Notes: generated by a model from the letters alone, not told the origin. DNA of 64,000 nt from Bacillota bacterium (GCA_023435705.1 JAEYRH010000004.1:160872-224871), one strand, 5' to 3'. Shown: positions 25,774 through 35,024, counted from the first letter of the stretch. Translations and numbers: made by a program.

Positions 25774-26361
25774 ATGCAGGACACAAACCAGATCAAACAG
25801 ATGATGCAACAACGGTTGGACGAAGCCCGCTATGGCCACTGCCTGCGCACAGCGGAGACAGCCAGGGAGCTGGCGGAACGGTTTGGGGCCGACCCGGACA
25901 AGGCATATCTGGCCGGGCTGCTGCATGACTGCGCGAAGGCATATGACGGCAGCCGCATTCTGGAGATCGCGCAGTCGATGGGGCTTAAGCTGACCAAGGC
26001 GCAGGAAGCGCAGCCCTATGAGCTTCTGCACGGCCAGGCCGGAGCCCATGTGGCGCGCACCGAATACGGCGTGGAAGACAGGGACGTGCTACAGGCGATT
26101 TACCGCCACCAATGCGCCGCTGAAGATATGACCGTGCTGGATAACGTGGTGCGGCTGGCAGACGCCACCGAGCCCGCCCGGTCCGGCCAACGGGTGGAGC
26201 GGATGCGGGCGCTGGCACTGCAGAGCCTGGAAGAGGCCTTGCTGGTTGGGCTTTGCACAAACATCGAAACATTTATCAAGCACAGAGTCTTTATTGAGCC
26301 GGGAACAGCCATTTATTACAACGCTTTGGTGGCCGCGCTGGCGGATCGGGCATGGGGCTGA
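25774..26361 (+). CDS. yqeK: HD-domain phosphohydrolase, YqeK-like (Ap4A hydrolase)
   Basis: 195 residues. HD metal-binding motifs: YGHCLRTAETA, GLLHDCAKAY, HGQAGAHVA, and LADATEPAR. YqeK enzymes symmetrically cleave Ap4A in the cytoplasm. The family usually has an HT pair in the helix before the last motif; here it reads YRHQCAAEDM, so one conserved residue differs. It is the second gene of an operon with the zinc-ribbon protein. Confidence 0.8.
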   Translation: MQDTNQIKQMMQQRLDEARYGHCLRTAETARELAERFGADPDKAYLAGLLHDCAKAYDGSRILEIAQSMGLKLTKAQEAQPYELLHGQAGAHVARTEYGVEDRDVLQAIYRHQCAAEDMTVLDNVVRLADATEPARSGQRVERMRALALQSLEEALLVGLCTNIETFIKHRVFIEPGTAIYYNALVAALADRAWG

Positions 26362-26367
26362 AGTTTA

Positions 26368-26410
26368 CGAACTGCATCGTGTTGCCGGGGTTCCGCCCGG
26401 TACGAAGAGC
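26368..26410 (-). pseudogene. Short fragment of a PhnB-like VOC gene
   Basis: 28 bases (GAACTGCATCGTGTTGCCGG and eight more) are identical to 29279-29306 inside the VOC gene at 29118-29540. The minus frame reads RNPGNTMQF in both. There is no complete ORF here. It probably marks a past duplication or recombination. Confidence 0.5.
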
Positions 26411-26580
26411 ACCTCCAGGGAGGCAAGAACGATAATTCTTAACTCCCGCCCCCTTCATTGAGAGAGATTCCATCACATTTCACCGTTATCTTCTATCAAA
26501 CTGTTAAACAGCCAAAACACATGGGTATATCTAAATAGCACAAGTTGCAGCCCCAAAAAATGTGAGTTAGGGGATTCATT

Positions 26581-29028
26581 GTGGGTAAGCGGCTGTTTCA
26601 CTCCATACGCACCAGGACAATTGCAACCATGGTAGCGATGTATCTCTTTATGTTGGCCACGGTGATTGCCAGCTTTAACTCGTACTTGCTGAACAACATC
26701 AAGGCTCTGGAAAAGAACTACGTATCAGAACGCATGAACCACATCAGCATAGCCATTGATTTTGAATTGAATGACCTGAAGAAGATTGCAACAGATTTGG
26801 CTCATTGGAATGATGGCTATCAATTTGTGATGGACGGTAACCAAAAGTTCATTGATGATAACATGAGTGCAGCTTCTTTTGATTACCTTCGGCTGGATGC
26901 TATGGTATATATGAACCTTTCCGGTGATTTCATATTTGCCCAGCAGCTCAACGAAGACGCTACCGCGCTCACTCCTGCGCCTGACACAGTGAAGAAACAG
27001 ATTAAGCAACTTGTGGGCAGTGATCTGGATGCCGGTATCAAAGGAATCCTGGATATTCCTGGCGGTGCAATGCTATTTGCCGGCACTCCGGTGCACACCA
27101 GCAATGGAGGAGGGCCGGCCAATGGCACCCTTATCATCTGCAGATATTTGAACGGAAGGGAATTATCCTATTTATCAGCGATCATTGATGAGGAAATTAT
27201 TGTAGAAGACGCCTCCATCATGTCATATGGTCCTTCGGCTATCGATGTGCGGGCAGTATCGGATCAGGTAATCCGTGGCTCCACAACTCTTTATGATATG
27301 ATTGGAAGACCGGCTGCAACGCTTAGCCTCAACATGAACCGTGATATGAGCATGATCGGAAGCGCTGGCATTCGATCGGTGCTCATTGCATTGATCGTGT
27401 CCATCCTGATCTTCACACTGCTTATTCTTAGCTTCGTGAACAGGTTGATCCTGTCAAGAGTGCTCTCGATGAGCAAATCGATCAAGGGCATCGGCGAACA
27501 TGACGATCCAACAGAACGGCTGAAGCCTGACGGATATTGTGATGAGTTGTCCGGCATGACGGGTGAAATAAACTCCATGCTGGACAAGATGCACGAATCT
27601 CACAAGAAGGTCATAAACAGCGAGAGTGAGCTTAGGTTACTTGCAAAGGAGCTGCAGCAAGAGGTGGCCGAGCGCAAAAAGGCGCAGGATGAAATATCAT
27701 ATTTGGCGTATCATGACCATCTGACCGGATTGCCCAACCGCCTTCACTTTTCAGAGCATCTGAACCACGCAATCCAATTGACAAAACGGGCAGAGAAGAT
27801 GCTGGCCATCCTGTTTTTGGATCTTGATGGCTTCAAGATGATCAATGATTCCATGGGCCATATGGCAGGCGACTTGCTGCTCATTGAGGTATCCAAACGG
27901 CTCAAGGAGATGCTGCGCAACAGCGATACCATTGCCAGGCTGGGTGGAGACGAGTTTGTGGTCATGGTGGAAAACATCAGCGATGTGGGTGCTATTGAAA
28001 GTATTGCCAGGAAAATTCTGGACAGCTTCCGGTTGCCTTTCTACGTGAACGACCAGGAGTGCTTTATCAGCACATCGCTTGGCGTGGCCGTTTGCCCGCC
28101 GGACGGTGAGGATAGCGAGATACTGATCAAGAATGCGGATATCGCGATGTATCGCGCCAAGGAAAAGGGCAAGAACCAATACGTGATGTGCAGTGAGGGG
28201 ATCAGAAACAAGGTGCTGGAGACGATGAAAATATCCAACCACCTGTTTCGCGCGCTGGATCATGGGGAGTTTGAATTATATTACCAGCCCCAGATCAATT
28301 GCAGCACGAACCTGATCGTAGGAGCCGAAGCGCTGATCCGCTGGCACCATCCTGAGATGGGGATGGTTCTGCCCGACAAGTTTATCTCCATTGCGGAGCA
28401 AACCGGCCTGATTCTGCCGATTGGCGCATGGGTGCTGCGCACAGCATGCGCCCAAAACAAAGCCTGGCAGGATGCTGGGTATCCGAAAATTCGCATTGGT
28501 GTCAATCTCTCCATCCGCCAGTTCCAGAATCACAATATCGTCAGCGAGGTCCAGAGCATCCTGAATGATACAGGCTTTGACCCCCATTTCCTGGAGCTGG
28601 AGATTACCGAGAGCATCGCAATGCGGGAGCAAGGTTATATCCTGGAATCGCTCAATATGCTTCGCAGCATGGGCATCCACATTGCGATCGACGATTTTGG
28701 CACTGAGTATTCGTCAATGAGCCATTTAAAGCAGCTTCCTGTCGATCAGATCAAGATACCGATGCCGTTTGTGCACGGCATTGATCTGGGAATTAAAGAT
28801 CAGGCGATCACCAAATCGATCATCGTATTGGCAAAGAGCCTGGGGTTGAGCGTGATCGCTGAAGGTGTTGAAACTCAGACGCAGCACGATTTCCTGACAC
28901 AGAAAATGTGTGACGAAATTCAAGGGTTTTATCATTACAAACCGATGTGTTCCTCAGACTTCGAAGAGCTTCTGGCATTGCAGCTTCAAACTGAAACACA
29001 AAGCAAGATACTCCCCCGCACGCAGTGA
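26581..29028 (+). CDS. Membrane-bound c-di-GMP protein: CHASE4-like sensor, GGDEF and EAL domains
   Basis: 815 residues. Membrane segment at about 12-38, an extracellular CHASE4-like domain (MNHISIAIDFELNDLKKIA, LAHWNDGYQFV) to about 265, a second membrane segment (VLIALIVSILIFTLLILSFV), a HAMP-like/coiled linker, GGDEF at about 375-540 with intact GGDEF and inhibitory-site RNSD, and EAL at about 555-805. The EAL motif EALIRW, NLS, EITES and AEGVE are intact, but loop 6 reads DDFGTEYSS (Gly to Glu) and KIP replaces KID. It may be an active cyclase with a weakened phosphodiesterase. Start codon is GTG with AGGGGA upstream. Confidence 0.92.
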   Translation: MGKRLFHSIRTRTIATMVAMYLFMLATVIASFNSYLLNNIKALEKNYVSERMNHISIAIDFELNDLKKIATDLAHWNDGYQFVMDGNQKFIDDNMSAASFDYLRLDAMVYMNLSGDFIFAQQLNEDATALTPAPDTVKKQIKQLVGSDLDAGIKGILDIPGGAMLFAGTPVHTSNGGGPANGTLIICRYLNGRELSYLSAIIDEEIIVEDASIMSYGPSAIDVRAVSDQVIRGSTTLYDMIGRPAATLSLNMNRDMSMIGSAGIRSVLIALIVSILIFTLLILSFVNRLILSRVLSMSKSIKGIGEHDDPTERLKPDGYCDELSGMTGEINSMLDKMHESHKKVINSESELRLLAKELQQEVAERKKAQDEISYLAYHDHLTGLPNRLHFSEHLNHAIQLTKRAEKMLAILFLDLDGFKMINDSMGHMAGDLLLIEVSKRLKEMLRNSDTIARLGGDEFVVMVENISDVGAIESIARKILDSFRLPFYVNDQECFISTSLGVAVCPPDGEDSEILIKNADIAMYRAKEKGKNQYVMCSEGIRNKVLETMKISNHLFRALDHGEFELYYQPQINCSTNLIVGAEALIRWHHPEMGMVLPDKFISIAEQTGLILPIGAWVLRTACAQNKAWQDAGYPKIRIGVNLSIRQFQNHNIVSEVQSILNDTGFDPHFLELEITESIAMREQGYILESLNMLRSMGIHIAIDDFGTEYSSMSHLKQLPVDQIKIPMPFVHGIDLGIKDQAITKSIIVLAKSLGLSVIAEGVETQTQHDFLTQKMCDEIQGFYHYKPMCSSDFEELLALQLQTETQSKILPRTQ

Positions 29029-29117
29029 ACCACAACCGCGCAGGGCCGGTCTCGCACCGGCCCTTGCATCTTCCTATGCAATTGTGATGGGCACACACCA
29101 CTGTTTACGCCACGACT

Positions 29118-29540
29118 TCACTCAAACACACACCAGTTCACCCCGAATTTGTCCACCAGTCCAAACATGCAGGGGCTGAAGCTCACCGGCCCCATGGGGT
29201 AGAGAATCACGGCGCCTTCGCGCAGCACCTCATAAGCCTTGTGCACCTTGTCTGCATGCCCCGGCCCGAAGTGCAGGCAGAACTGCATCGTGTTGCCGGG
29301 GTTCCGCTCGGCACCGGGGGCGAAGCTCACGGCATATTTGCTGTCTGCATCGGGCACGTCCATCCCGGAGCCGGCCTCGGCGATGGCCAGGATCTGCCCA
29401 TAAACATCCAGCTCCACATGGCAATAGGTGCCGTCCTCATTGGGATAGGCGCTGACAACCTTGGCGTCAAACGCCTTTTTGTACCACTCCACCGCCTTGT
29501 CGCTGCCAGCAAGATATGCCTGCATCATGGATCGAAGCAT
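29118..29540 (-). CDS. PhnB-like VOC-family protein
   Basis: 140 residues. Typical PhnB/3-demethylubiquinone-like layout: QAYLAGSDKAVEWYKKAFDAK at the start, the central NPGNTMQFCLHFG strand, and GPVSFSPCMFGLVDKFGVNW at the end. These proteins lack an established substrate. The ATG at 29540 follows TTGAGGTC. A fragment of a related gene lies at 26368-26410. Confidence 0.85.
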   Translation of the reverse strand: MLRSMMQAYLAGSDKAVEWYKKAFDAKVVSAYPNEDGTYCHVELDVYGQILAIAEAGSGMDVPDADSKYAVSFAPGAERNPGNTMQFCLHFGPGHADKVHKAYEVLREGAVILYPMGPVSFSPCMFGLVDKFGVNWCVFE

Positions 29541-29693
29541 GCCGGACCTCAAAGAATTTTCTTTCACTGTATCACAGGCAACCCAACATCAGGCTGTCAA
29601 GTTCAGAAATTTTGCTCTGATTCTTCCAGGTTGTGAAAAGGCCGGCGGCATTTCGTTTGCCACCGGCCTTGCGCTTCTCTCTGGTGCTGAAAG

Positions 29694-30635
29694 TCAGATA
29701 TAGTAATCCATCTCCCCGCCAGTGGTCCGGATCACCGGGCTGGGCTGGGAGTTGTACACCTTGGAAAACGGGGGCACAGAATGGGTGAGCCACACGTTGC
29801 CGCCGATCACGCTGTCGTGGCCGATGCGGGTGTCGCCACCCAGGATCGTGGCGTTGGAATAGATCACCACATTGTCCTCAATGTCCGGGTGGCGCTTGTT
29901 GCCCTTCACCGGGTTGCCATGGTCATCCAGCTGGAAGCTCCTGGCCCCCAGCGTGACGCCCATGAAAAGCTTCACATGCTCGCCGATCGTGCAGGTCTCG
30001 CCGATGACCACACCGGTGCCATGGTCGATGAAGAAATGCCGGCCAATCGTGGCGCCGGGGTGGATGTCAATGCCGGTGGCCTGGTGGGCGTATTCGCTCA
30101 TCACCCTTGGGATCAGCGGCACGCCCATGCGGTAAAGCTCGTGGGCGACGCGGTGCACGCTGAGCGCCTCGATGGAGGGATAGCACAGCAGGATTTCCTC
30201 AGCGGAACGGGCCGCCGGGTCGCCCAGATAGGCGGCCTGGATGTCGGTGTGCAGCGTCTCGCGGATCTGGGGCAGCAGCCGCAGCAGCTCCACGGTGATC
30301 TCACTGGCCCGCTCCTCACATTTATGACAGGCGCCGGTGTGCTTTTCCCGCCGCTCGCAGCAGTTCACAAGCGCCTGCTCCACCATCGTGTTCAGCTCCA
30401 CGGCGGCGCTCCTCAGGCTGTTGCCGATGAGGATCTTTGCGCAGGACTCATCCACCGCCTCGCGCTCAAACACGCCGGGAAACAACGCCGCGCGCATGTG
30501 GTTCAAAGCGCTCACAATGCTTTGCTTGCCGGCAAAGCCAATCGTGCGCTCTCTAAAATAATAATCCCGGTTTTGCTGCTCCAGCGTGCGGGCAACCTTC
30601 GGGGCCTCGTCATCCAACCAATCGGTCACAAGCAT
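29694..30635 (-). CDS. cysE: Serine O-acetyltransferase, EpsC type
   Basis: 313 residues. N-terminal helical region, then a left-handed beta-helix of hexapeptide repeats: GIDIHPGATIGRHFFIDHGTGVVIGETCTIG, GVTLGARS, KRHPDIEDNVVIYSNATILGG, and a C-terminal tail. The enzyme transfers acetyl from acetyl-CoA to L-serine in cysteine synthesis. The helical CHKCEERASE insertion and the length fit the EpsC subgroup of anaerobes. The ATG at 30635 is chosen over 30659 because of the AAGGATG spacing. No cysK is adjacent. Confidence 0.9.
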   Translation of the reverse strand: MLVTDWLDDEAPKVARTLEQQNRDYYFRERTIGFAGKQSIVSALNHMRAALFPGVFEREAVDESCAKILIGNSLRSAAVELNTMVEQALVNCCERREKHTGACHKCEERASEITVELLRLLPQIRETLHTDIQAAYLGDPAARSAEEILLCYPSIEALSVHRVAHELYRMGVPLIPRVMSEYAHQATGIDIHPGATIGRHFFIDHGTGVVIGETCTIGEHVKLFMGVTLGARSFQLDDHGNPVKGNKRHPDIEDNVVIYSNATILGGDTRIGHDSVIGGNVWLTHSVPPFSKVYNSQPSPVIRTTGGEMDYYI

Positions 30636-30719
30636 CGTAACACATCCTTTGATAAGCATATGATATCATGATGGGCTTTACGCCGCAACCGCCGCGCTGT
30701 GCGGTATCATGGTGATTCA

Positions 30720-30748
30720 TTGACAAAACATAATGTTTCACTTATACT
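30720..30748 (+). promoter_or_regulatory. Sigma-70/A promoter
   Basis: TTGACA, 17 bases, TATACT: near-consensus. It lies about 165 bases before the secreted protein gene at 30915, leaving a moderately long leader in which I see no known motif. Confidence 0.7.
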
Positions 30749-30914
30749 AAACACAATAGTTGGTGTTCATTGTATGATTCTTGTTTCGATATTTCCACAT
30801 CGACCTGGCTGTTCATTTTCCTGGTCAAGGGCATACTATAACAAGGGATAAAGTGTCATTGAGCTACACAATCATCCAGAGTACCAGCCTAAAGCGACTC
30901 AAGGAGGTAAGGGC

Positions 30915-31340
30915 ATGAAAACCAAATCTTTCGGGGTCAAGTGCTTAGTCTTCCTTTTCATCTTGATTGCCATGGCATCAATCGGTGCATTTGCTTTCGC
31001 GTCGGCAGATCATCTGCTCAACCAGAGCCTTGCGCCAGCGCCCCAATATCCCAAAAACGCATCTGGTGAAACCTATGGGTCTTTGCTGTATGCAACCTCG
31101 CCGGAGACCGAGCCTGATCTGGTGAAGGCCATGGGCGTTGACGGCACAGTCGGATATGTGCGCATTACTGACCTGAATGGCCCGCAGCCGAAAACACCGG
31201 AAGAGGCAATCGCGCTGAGCGAAGCAGTGAGCGGCCCCTATACGATCCCCCTGTATCAGAAAGACGGAAAAACCGTGATCGGTAAGTATGAGATTTCACC
31301 GGGACTCACAAGCGCCGACCGGAACGCCGATGGCAAATAG
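30915..31340 (+). CDS. Secreted hypothetical protein
   Basis: 141 residues with a Sec signal peptide (KCLVFLFILIAMASIGAFAFA) and no lipobox. The mature part contains LVKAMGVDGTVGYVRITDLNGPQPKTPEEAIAL and resembles small exported proteins that share a 'VDGTVGYVR' segment in clostridia; no function can be given. A strong AAGGAGG site precedes the ATG, a near-consensus promoter lies upstream and a terminator follows, so it is a well-expressed single gene. Confidence 0.7.
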   Translation: MKTKSFGVKCLVFLFILIAMASIGAFAFASADHLLNQSLAPAPQYPKNASGETYGSLLYATSPETEPDLVKAMGVDGTVGYVRITDLNGPQPKTPEEAIALSEAVSGPYTIPLYQKDGKTVIGKYEISPGLTSADRNADGK

Positions 31341-31369
31341 CGCATTGCGCCAATCCCAATAGCAAAATG

Positions 31370-31406
31370 ACAGCCTGCCTCAGAACAAGACGGCAGGCTG
31401 TTTTGT
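31370..31406 (+). terminator. Rho-independent terminator
   Basis: ACAGCCTGCC / GGCAGGCTGT hairpin followed by TTTGT. The rest of the gap to 31614 shows no supported feature. Confidence 0.85.
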
Positions 31407-31614
31407 GCTGTACGAAAGCAGCAGCGCGGCGCTTCACGGTAATTGCTTTGCTGCCACTTGCGCCACGGTTAATTCTGCGTTAAAATCATCTGCACCGCTT
31501 GATGGCGCACCGCCATCTTGCGATACTCGAGTTGGGTTTGTTGCATAAAGCACCCGGCGAATCAACAAAGCAACTGCGAGACCTACGATATCTGAAAGAA
31601 GTGAAAAACCCGAT

Positions 31615-32172
31615 ATGAACAGCACCCGGTTCATTGTTGCCATTGATCTCTCCCCCGCCGAAGAACGCGCGCTGCATTGCATCACCTATGAGCTGCGCTC
31701 GCAATTCAAGGGCGGCTATGCCTATGACGAAGGCACGTATCACATCACACTGCACCTGCTGGAGGAAATGCCGGAGGAGAAGCTCAAAGACCTGCAACGG
31801 GTATTGAAGCTTGCAGCCAAGGCCCAGGCTCCCTTTACGCTGGTGACAGGCCAGCCCTCCATCGTGGGCGATACAAAATCCGCAACGATCTGGATCAACT
31901 TAAGCGACGGGCATGACGCGCTGAACCAGCTGCACGACAAGCTGGGCAAAAAGCTGGAAAAGGCTGGCTTCCACGCCGAGAACGTCACCGACGCGCCGCA
32001 CATCACTATCGGCCGGTTTGTGGATGCCACGGCGCTTGCCAAGACGCTGGAAGAGGGCAGCGTGCCCTCAATGAGCCTGTACGCGCAGGCATTCACGCTT
32101 TTAAAGCGCACGATCACCGACGGCATCCCCACTTATGAGCAGCTCTGCACCGTGAAGTTCACAGGGCAATGA
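31615..32172 (+). CDS. thpR: RNA 2',3'-cyclic phosphodiesterase / 2'-5' RNA ligase family (copy 1)
   Basis: 185 residues, 2H phosphoesterase fold with both catalytic motifs: YHITLHLL near residue 42 and PHITIGRF near 122. ThpR proteins open 2',3'-cyclic phosphates and can join tRNA halves in vitro. The ribosome binding site is weak. The stop codon overlaps the start of a second thpR-like gene by four bases (ATGA), indicating coupled translation. Confidence 0.88.
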   Translation: MNSTRFIVAIDLSPAEERALHCITYELRSQFKGGYAYDEGTYHITLHLLEEMPEEKLKDLQRVLKLAAKAQAPFTLVTGQPSIVGDTKSATIWINLSDGHDALNQLHDKLGKKLEKAGFHAENVTDAPHITIGRFVDATALAKTLEEGSVPSMSLYAQAFTLLKRTITDGIPTYEQLCTVKFTGQ

Positions 32173-32741
32173 GAAGCGCCAGGCTGTTCGCTGCCGTCTC
32201 GTTTACACCTGGAGAAAAACGGGGGTTGGAAGAGACCACCCGAGATTTCCGCAGCCGCGGAGCCTCCGGCCGCTTTGTTGCGCCGGAGCTTTTTCATATC
32301 ACGCTGCATTTCTTCGGGCAAACCGATTTGGCATTGCTCCCGGCCATCGAGGCCGCGATGCGACAGACCGCCGCCCGCCACAGGCCCTTTACAATGGTCA
32401 CGGACAGAGCCGGTTCCTTTGGCCGCGACGGCAGGGCCGTGCTGTGGCTGGGCATCGGCCAGGGCGCGAAGGAGCTTACGGCGCTGCAAGCCGACCTGGA
32501 GCGCGCATTGGCAGCGCAAGGTTTCCCCATAGAAACAAAGCCTTTCAAGGCGCACATCACCGTGGCCCGCGACGGCGCATTCCCCAAAGAGCTCTCTGCT
32601 CTGGCGCTGCCGGAAACGAGGCTTGCCTGCCCGGCCATCACGCTGATGGAGAGCACCGCCGGCAACGGGCCGCTGCGGTATGTGCCGCTGCTCACCATAC
32701 CACTGTCCTCTGATAACGAATTCAATGAGGATCAACAATGA
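32169..32741 (+). CDS. thpR: RNA 2',3'-cyclic phosphodiesterase / 2'-5' RNA ligase family (copy 2)
   Basis: 190 residues. The two HxT motifs are FHITLHFFG near residue 38 and AHITVARD near 127, with the ThpR-typical RLFAAVSF start. It is more canonical than copy 1 (FFG after the first motif). It overlaps its neighbours on both sides by four bases, so the three genes behave as one translational unit. Whether the two copies differ in substrate is unknown. Confidence 0.9.
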   Translation: MRSARLFAAVSFTPGEKRGLEETTRDFRSRGASGRFVAPELFHITLHFFGQTDLALLPAIEAAMRQTAARHRPFTMVTDRAGSFGRDGRAVLWLGIGQGAKELTALQADLERALAAQGFPIETKPFKAHITVARDGAFPKELSALALPETRLACPAITLMESTAGNGPLRYVPLLTIPLSSDNEFNEDQQ

Positions 32742-33250
32742 ACACGCCATCCAGCGAGGCCTTTGACGCGCAGATTGATCTTTCGCTGCTGGGCATCCAG
32801 CTTGCCGCCAAGCCCATTGTGTTCGGCGGCATGGCGATGGAGTTTTACGGCCTGCGCCCGCATGGCCACGACATCGACCTGTTTGTAACATTTGAGGATT
32901 ACGCGGCTCTCGCCGCAAAATATCCCGATGGCCGCAAGGACATCTGGGGCGACCTGGGCGTGGTCGTGGAGCCGTTTGAGATCTGGCGGTCGATCTGGAA
33001 GCTCGGTTATGATTTCTTTTTGGAAGGCGCGGTTGAGTTTGACCGCTACTTCGTGCTGTCGCCGGAGAAGCTGCTATTGAGCAAGGTGCTGGCGATGGAC
33101 ACAGGCGACAAGCAGCGGAAGGATTTGGGCCTGGTGACCAACTATATCCGGGAGCAAAACGCGATCCCGGAGGTTGTGGAATACATGAACGCGCGGGTTG
33201 AGAGTTATCTCAAGGCGCCGGATGGGACTGTGTTTGGGGGGAAGTATTAG
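32738..33250 (+). CDS. Nucleotidyltransferase-fold protein
   Basis: 170 residues. The start of an NTase fold is visible: KPIVFGGMAMEFYGLRPHGHDIDLFV, with GG and a D-x-D pair as in minimal nucleotidyltransferases and AbiEii-like proteins, then a helical region with KDLGLVTNYI. Possible RNA or small-molecule nucleotidyltransferase. The four-base overlap with the second thpR gene suggests a joint role in RNA end processing. That is inference from context only. Confidence 0.7.
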   Translation: MNTPSSEAFDAQIDLSLLGIQLAAKPIVFGGMAMEFYGLRPHGHDIDLFVTFEDYAALAAKYPDGRKDIWGDLGVVVEPFEIWRSIWKLGYDFFLEGAVEFDRYFVLSPEKLLLSKVLAMDTGDKQRKDLGLVTNYIREQNAIPEVVEYMNARVESYLKAPDGTVFGGKY

Positions 33251-33289
33251 TTAGAAAAGGAGCCCGAACAATCGGGCCCCATATAGCAT

Positions 33290-33327
33290 TCTCCCCCTGC
33301 CGCTGTGGCGGCATCCCCATCAAACTA
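33290..33327. repeat. Intergenic repeat, second family, copy 2
   Basis: TCTCCCCCTGCCGCTGTGGCGGCATCCCCATC, related to copies at 18336 and 62233. It lies in the gap between convergent genes. Confidence 0.55.
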
Positions 33328-33741
33328 CGTTTCGCTCGTGCTGCCGATTTCAAGCAGGTTACCTTCCGGGTCGGCGACATAAAAGTTGCGGATGCCGAAG
33401 GAAAAGGTCATGGGTTCTCCAGTCGGAAATCGCACGCCCAACTTCGATAGTCGCTCATATTCCGCATCCACATCGGCAAAGCAGGGCAACCAAAAAGCAA
33501 CTTCAAACGTCTGATTGATTCCCTTTGGAGGAACGTAGTTCTCCCCAATTGCCTGCGCGAATGCTTTCCTGCTGTACATGAACAAGGATAGCGCACCGCT
33601 TGCCGTCTCAAACTCCGCGAAATCCCCGCCATCCCATTGAGTATGAAAGCCCAGGGTGTCTCTGTAGAATCGTACCATACTGTCCATGTCGCCGGCGTAT
33701 ATGCATGCGCCCACCCTTACATCTCGTCCGATCAATGTCAT
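33325..33741 (-). CDS. Glyoxalase/VOC-family protein
   Basis: 138 residues. VOC pattern: VRVGACIYAGDMDSMVRFYRDTLGF, a central FEVAFWLPCFADVDAEYERL unit, and the ending RNFYVADPEGNLLEIG. Substrate unknown. It lies 36 bases downstream of the YcaQ-like gene's stop on the same strand in convergent position to the NTase gene. Confidence 0.85.
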   Translation of the reverse strand: MTLIGRDVRVGACIYAGDMDSMVRFYRDTLGFHTQWDGGDFAEFETASGALSLFMYSRKAFAQAIGENYVPPKGINQTFEVAFWLPCFADVDAEYERLSKLGVRFPTGEPMTFSFGIRNFYVADPEGNLLEIGSTSET

Positions 33742-33777
33742 CCATCTCCTCTATGTCAAAGTGTATTCCTATCGTCT

Positions 33778-34968
33778 CTAGAGCTTCGGCCCCTGCCATC
33801 CGTCGCCAACCTTCAGTTCCTTCGCCCCCAAATACTTCATAAACTCCCTCACACAGGCCCGGAACGCCTTCTTCATCGCGGCGTCGGGCTTGACACCCGG
33901 CTCCCACCACCAGTTCATGAGCTCCAGCACCTTCGCCTTTTTGTCAAACCGGGGCTCCACACGGGCGATAAACCGGTCGCCGTAGAGCACCGGCAGCACA
34001 TACCAGCCATACTTGCGCTGGGCCGCCGGGGTATAGACCTCCCAACGGTATGCGAAACCAAAGAGCGCCTCAATGAGCTTGCGGTCCCAGATGAGGTTAT
34101 CAAGCGGGGCCAGGAACGCCATCGTGGGCGAGGCCTCGTCGGCTGTGTCCAGACCCTCCAGGCCGGGGGCGTCTTCTGCGCGCACATAGAGCGGCCTGGA
34201 AAAGCCCTCCACCTCCACCGGCAGCAGCAGCTTTTGCTCCTGGAGCGTCTGGAACGCCTGCTCCCGCTGCTCACCTTTCATGCCGATGCCCAGCAGCGCA
34301 TCGCTGACACCGCCCCGAATCAAGCCCACCGAGCCCGCGCGGCGCAGCAGCCGCCAGGCAAAGTAGTCGCAATCCTCCGGGTGAGGGTCGGCGGCGGCGA
34401 GGATTTCCAGGGAAATGTGGCGGCTGGCGAGATCGTAATACTTACGGGTGCCCGCTTTGTGGTGCACCGCAAGTTCGCCCCGGAAATAGAGGCTTTCCAG
34501 CGCGGCCCGCACGGCATTGGTGGGCCCCCAGGGCCAACGCACCTTGCCGCGGGCCTCAAAGTCCGCCGAGCTTAAGGGGCCCCGGCGCGCAATTTCCTCC
34601 AGCACATGGCTCTGGGTTTCGAGGAGCAGCGGGCTGTCCATTTCGTACCACTGGGAGGAGATGTTGCGCTCGCGGGCAAAACAGGGCCAGTCCTCCACCG
34701 GCCAGATGGAAAGCTGCTTGTCAAAGCCATCCACCAGCAGCCGGTCCTGATAGAGCAGCGCATCCAGCATATTGGGTCGGTAACCCGCCACGCGGGCCTG
34801 CAGCACCAGGTGGGGGTTGCAGCCCACCACATCCAGCGGGTCAAACTGGATGCACCGCACCTGGCGCAGGAATTCTAGCGCGGCCTCCTTGCCAGGATGG
34901 GCCCGGGTGGGCAGCAGGCGCTGGTGCTTCAATAGAAACCGGCGGGCTTGCGGTTGCGTGAGCTTCAT
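33778..34968 (-). CDS. YcaQ-like winged-helix protein (DNA glycosylase superfamily, HTH_42)
   Basis: 396 residues. Matches the YcaQ/AlkZ layout: an N-terminal QARRFLLKHQRLL helix, VRCIQFDPLDVVG with the QFD catalytic-type motif near residue 45, tandem winged helices, SPTMAFLAPLDNLIWDR, and the C-terminal RYGWYVLPVLYGDRFIARVEPRFDKK-like segment. The family excises bulky or crosslinked bases from DNA. The start at 34968 is preferred (AAGGATGGA upstream), with 34995 as alternative. It is the last host-type gene before the phage-like module. Confidence 0.85.
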   Translation of the reverse strand: MKLTQPQARRFLLKHQRLLPTRAHPGKEAALEFLRQVRCIQFDPLDVVGCNPHLVLQARVAGYRPNMLDALLYQDRLLVDGFDKQLSIWPVEDWPCFARERNISSQWYEMDSPLLLETQSHVLEEIARRGPLSSADFEARGKVRWPWGPTNAVRAALESLYFRGELAVHHKAGTRKYYDLASRHISLEILAAADPHPEDCDYFAWRLLRRAGSVGLIRGGVSDALLGIGMKGEQREQAFQTLQEQKLLLPVEVEGFSRPLYVRAEDAPGLEGLDTADEASPTMAFLAPLDNLIWDRKLIEALFGFAYRWEVYTPAAQRKYGWYVLPVLYGDRFIARVEPRFDKKAKVLELMNWWWEPGVKPDAAMKKAFRACVREFMKYLGAKELKVGDGWQGPKL

Positions 34969-35024
34969 GGCATTCCATCCTTGCGATAGGTTCATGCTAT
35001 TCTATCACGGGAATGTTTGTTCGG

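Noticed and set aside
31434..31685. Minus-strand ORF with a hydrophobic stretch before the first thpR gene
   Set aside because: Overlaps the thpR start, lacks a ribosome binding site and shows no family resemblance.
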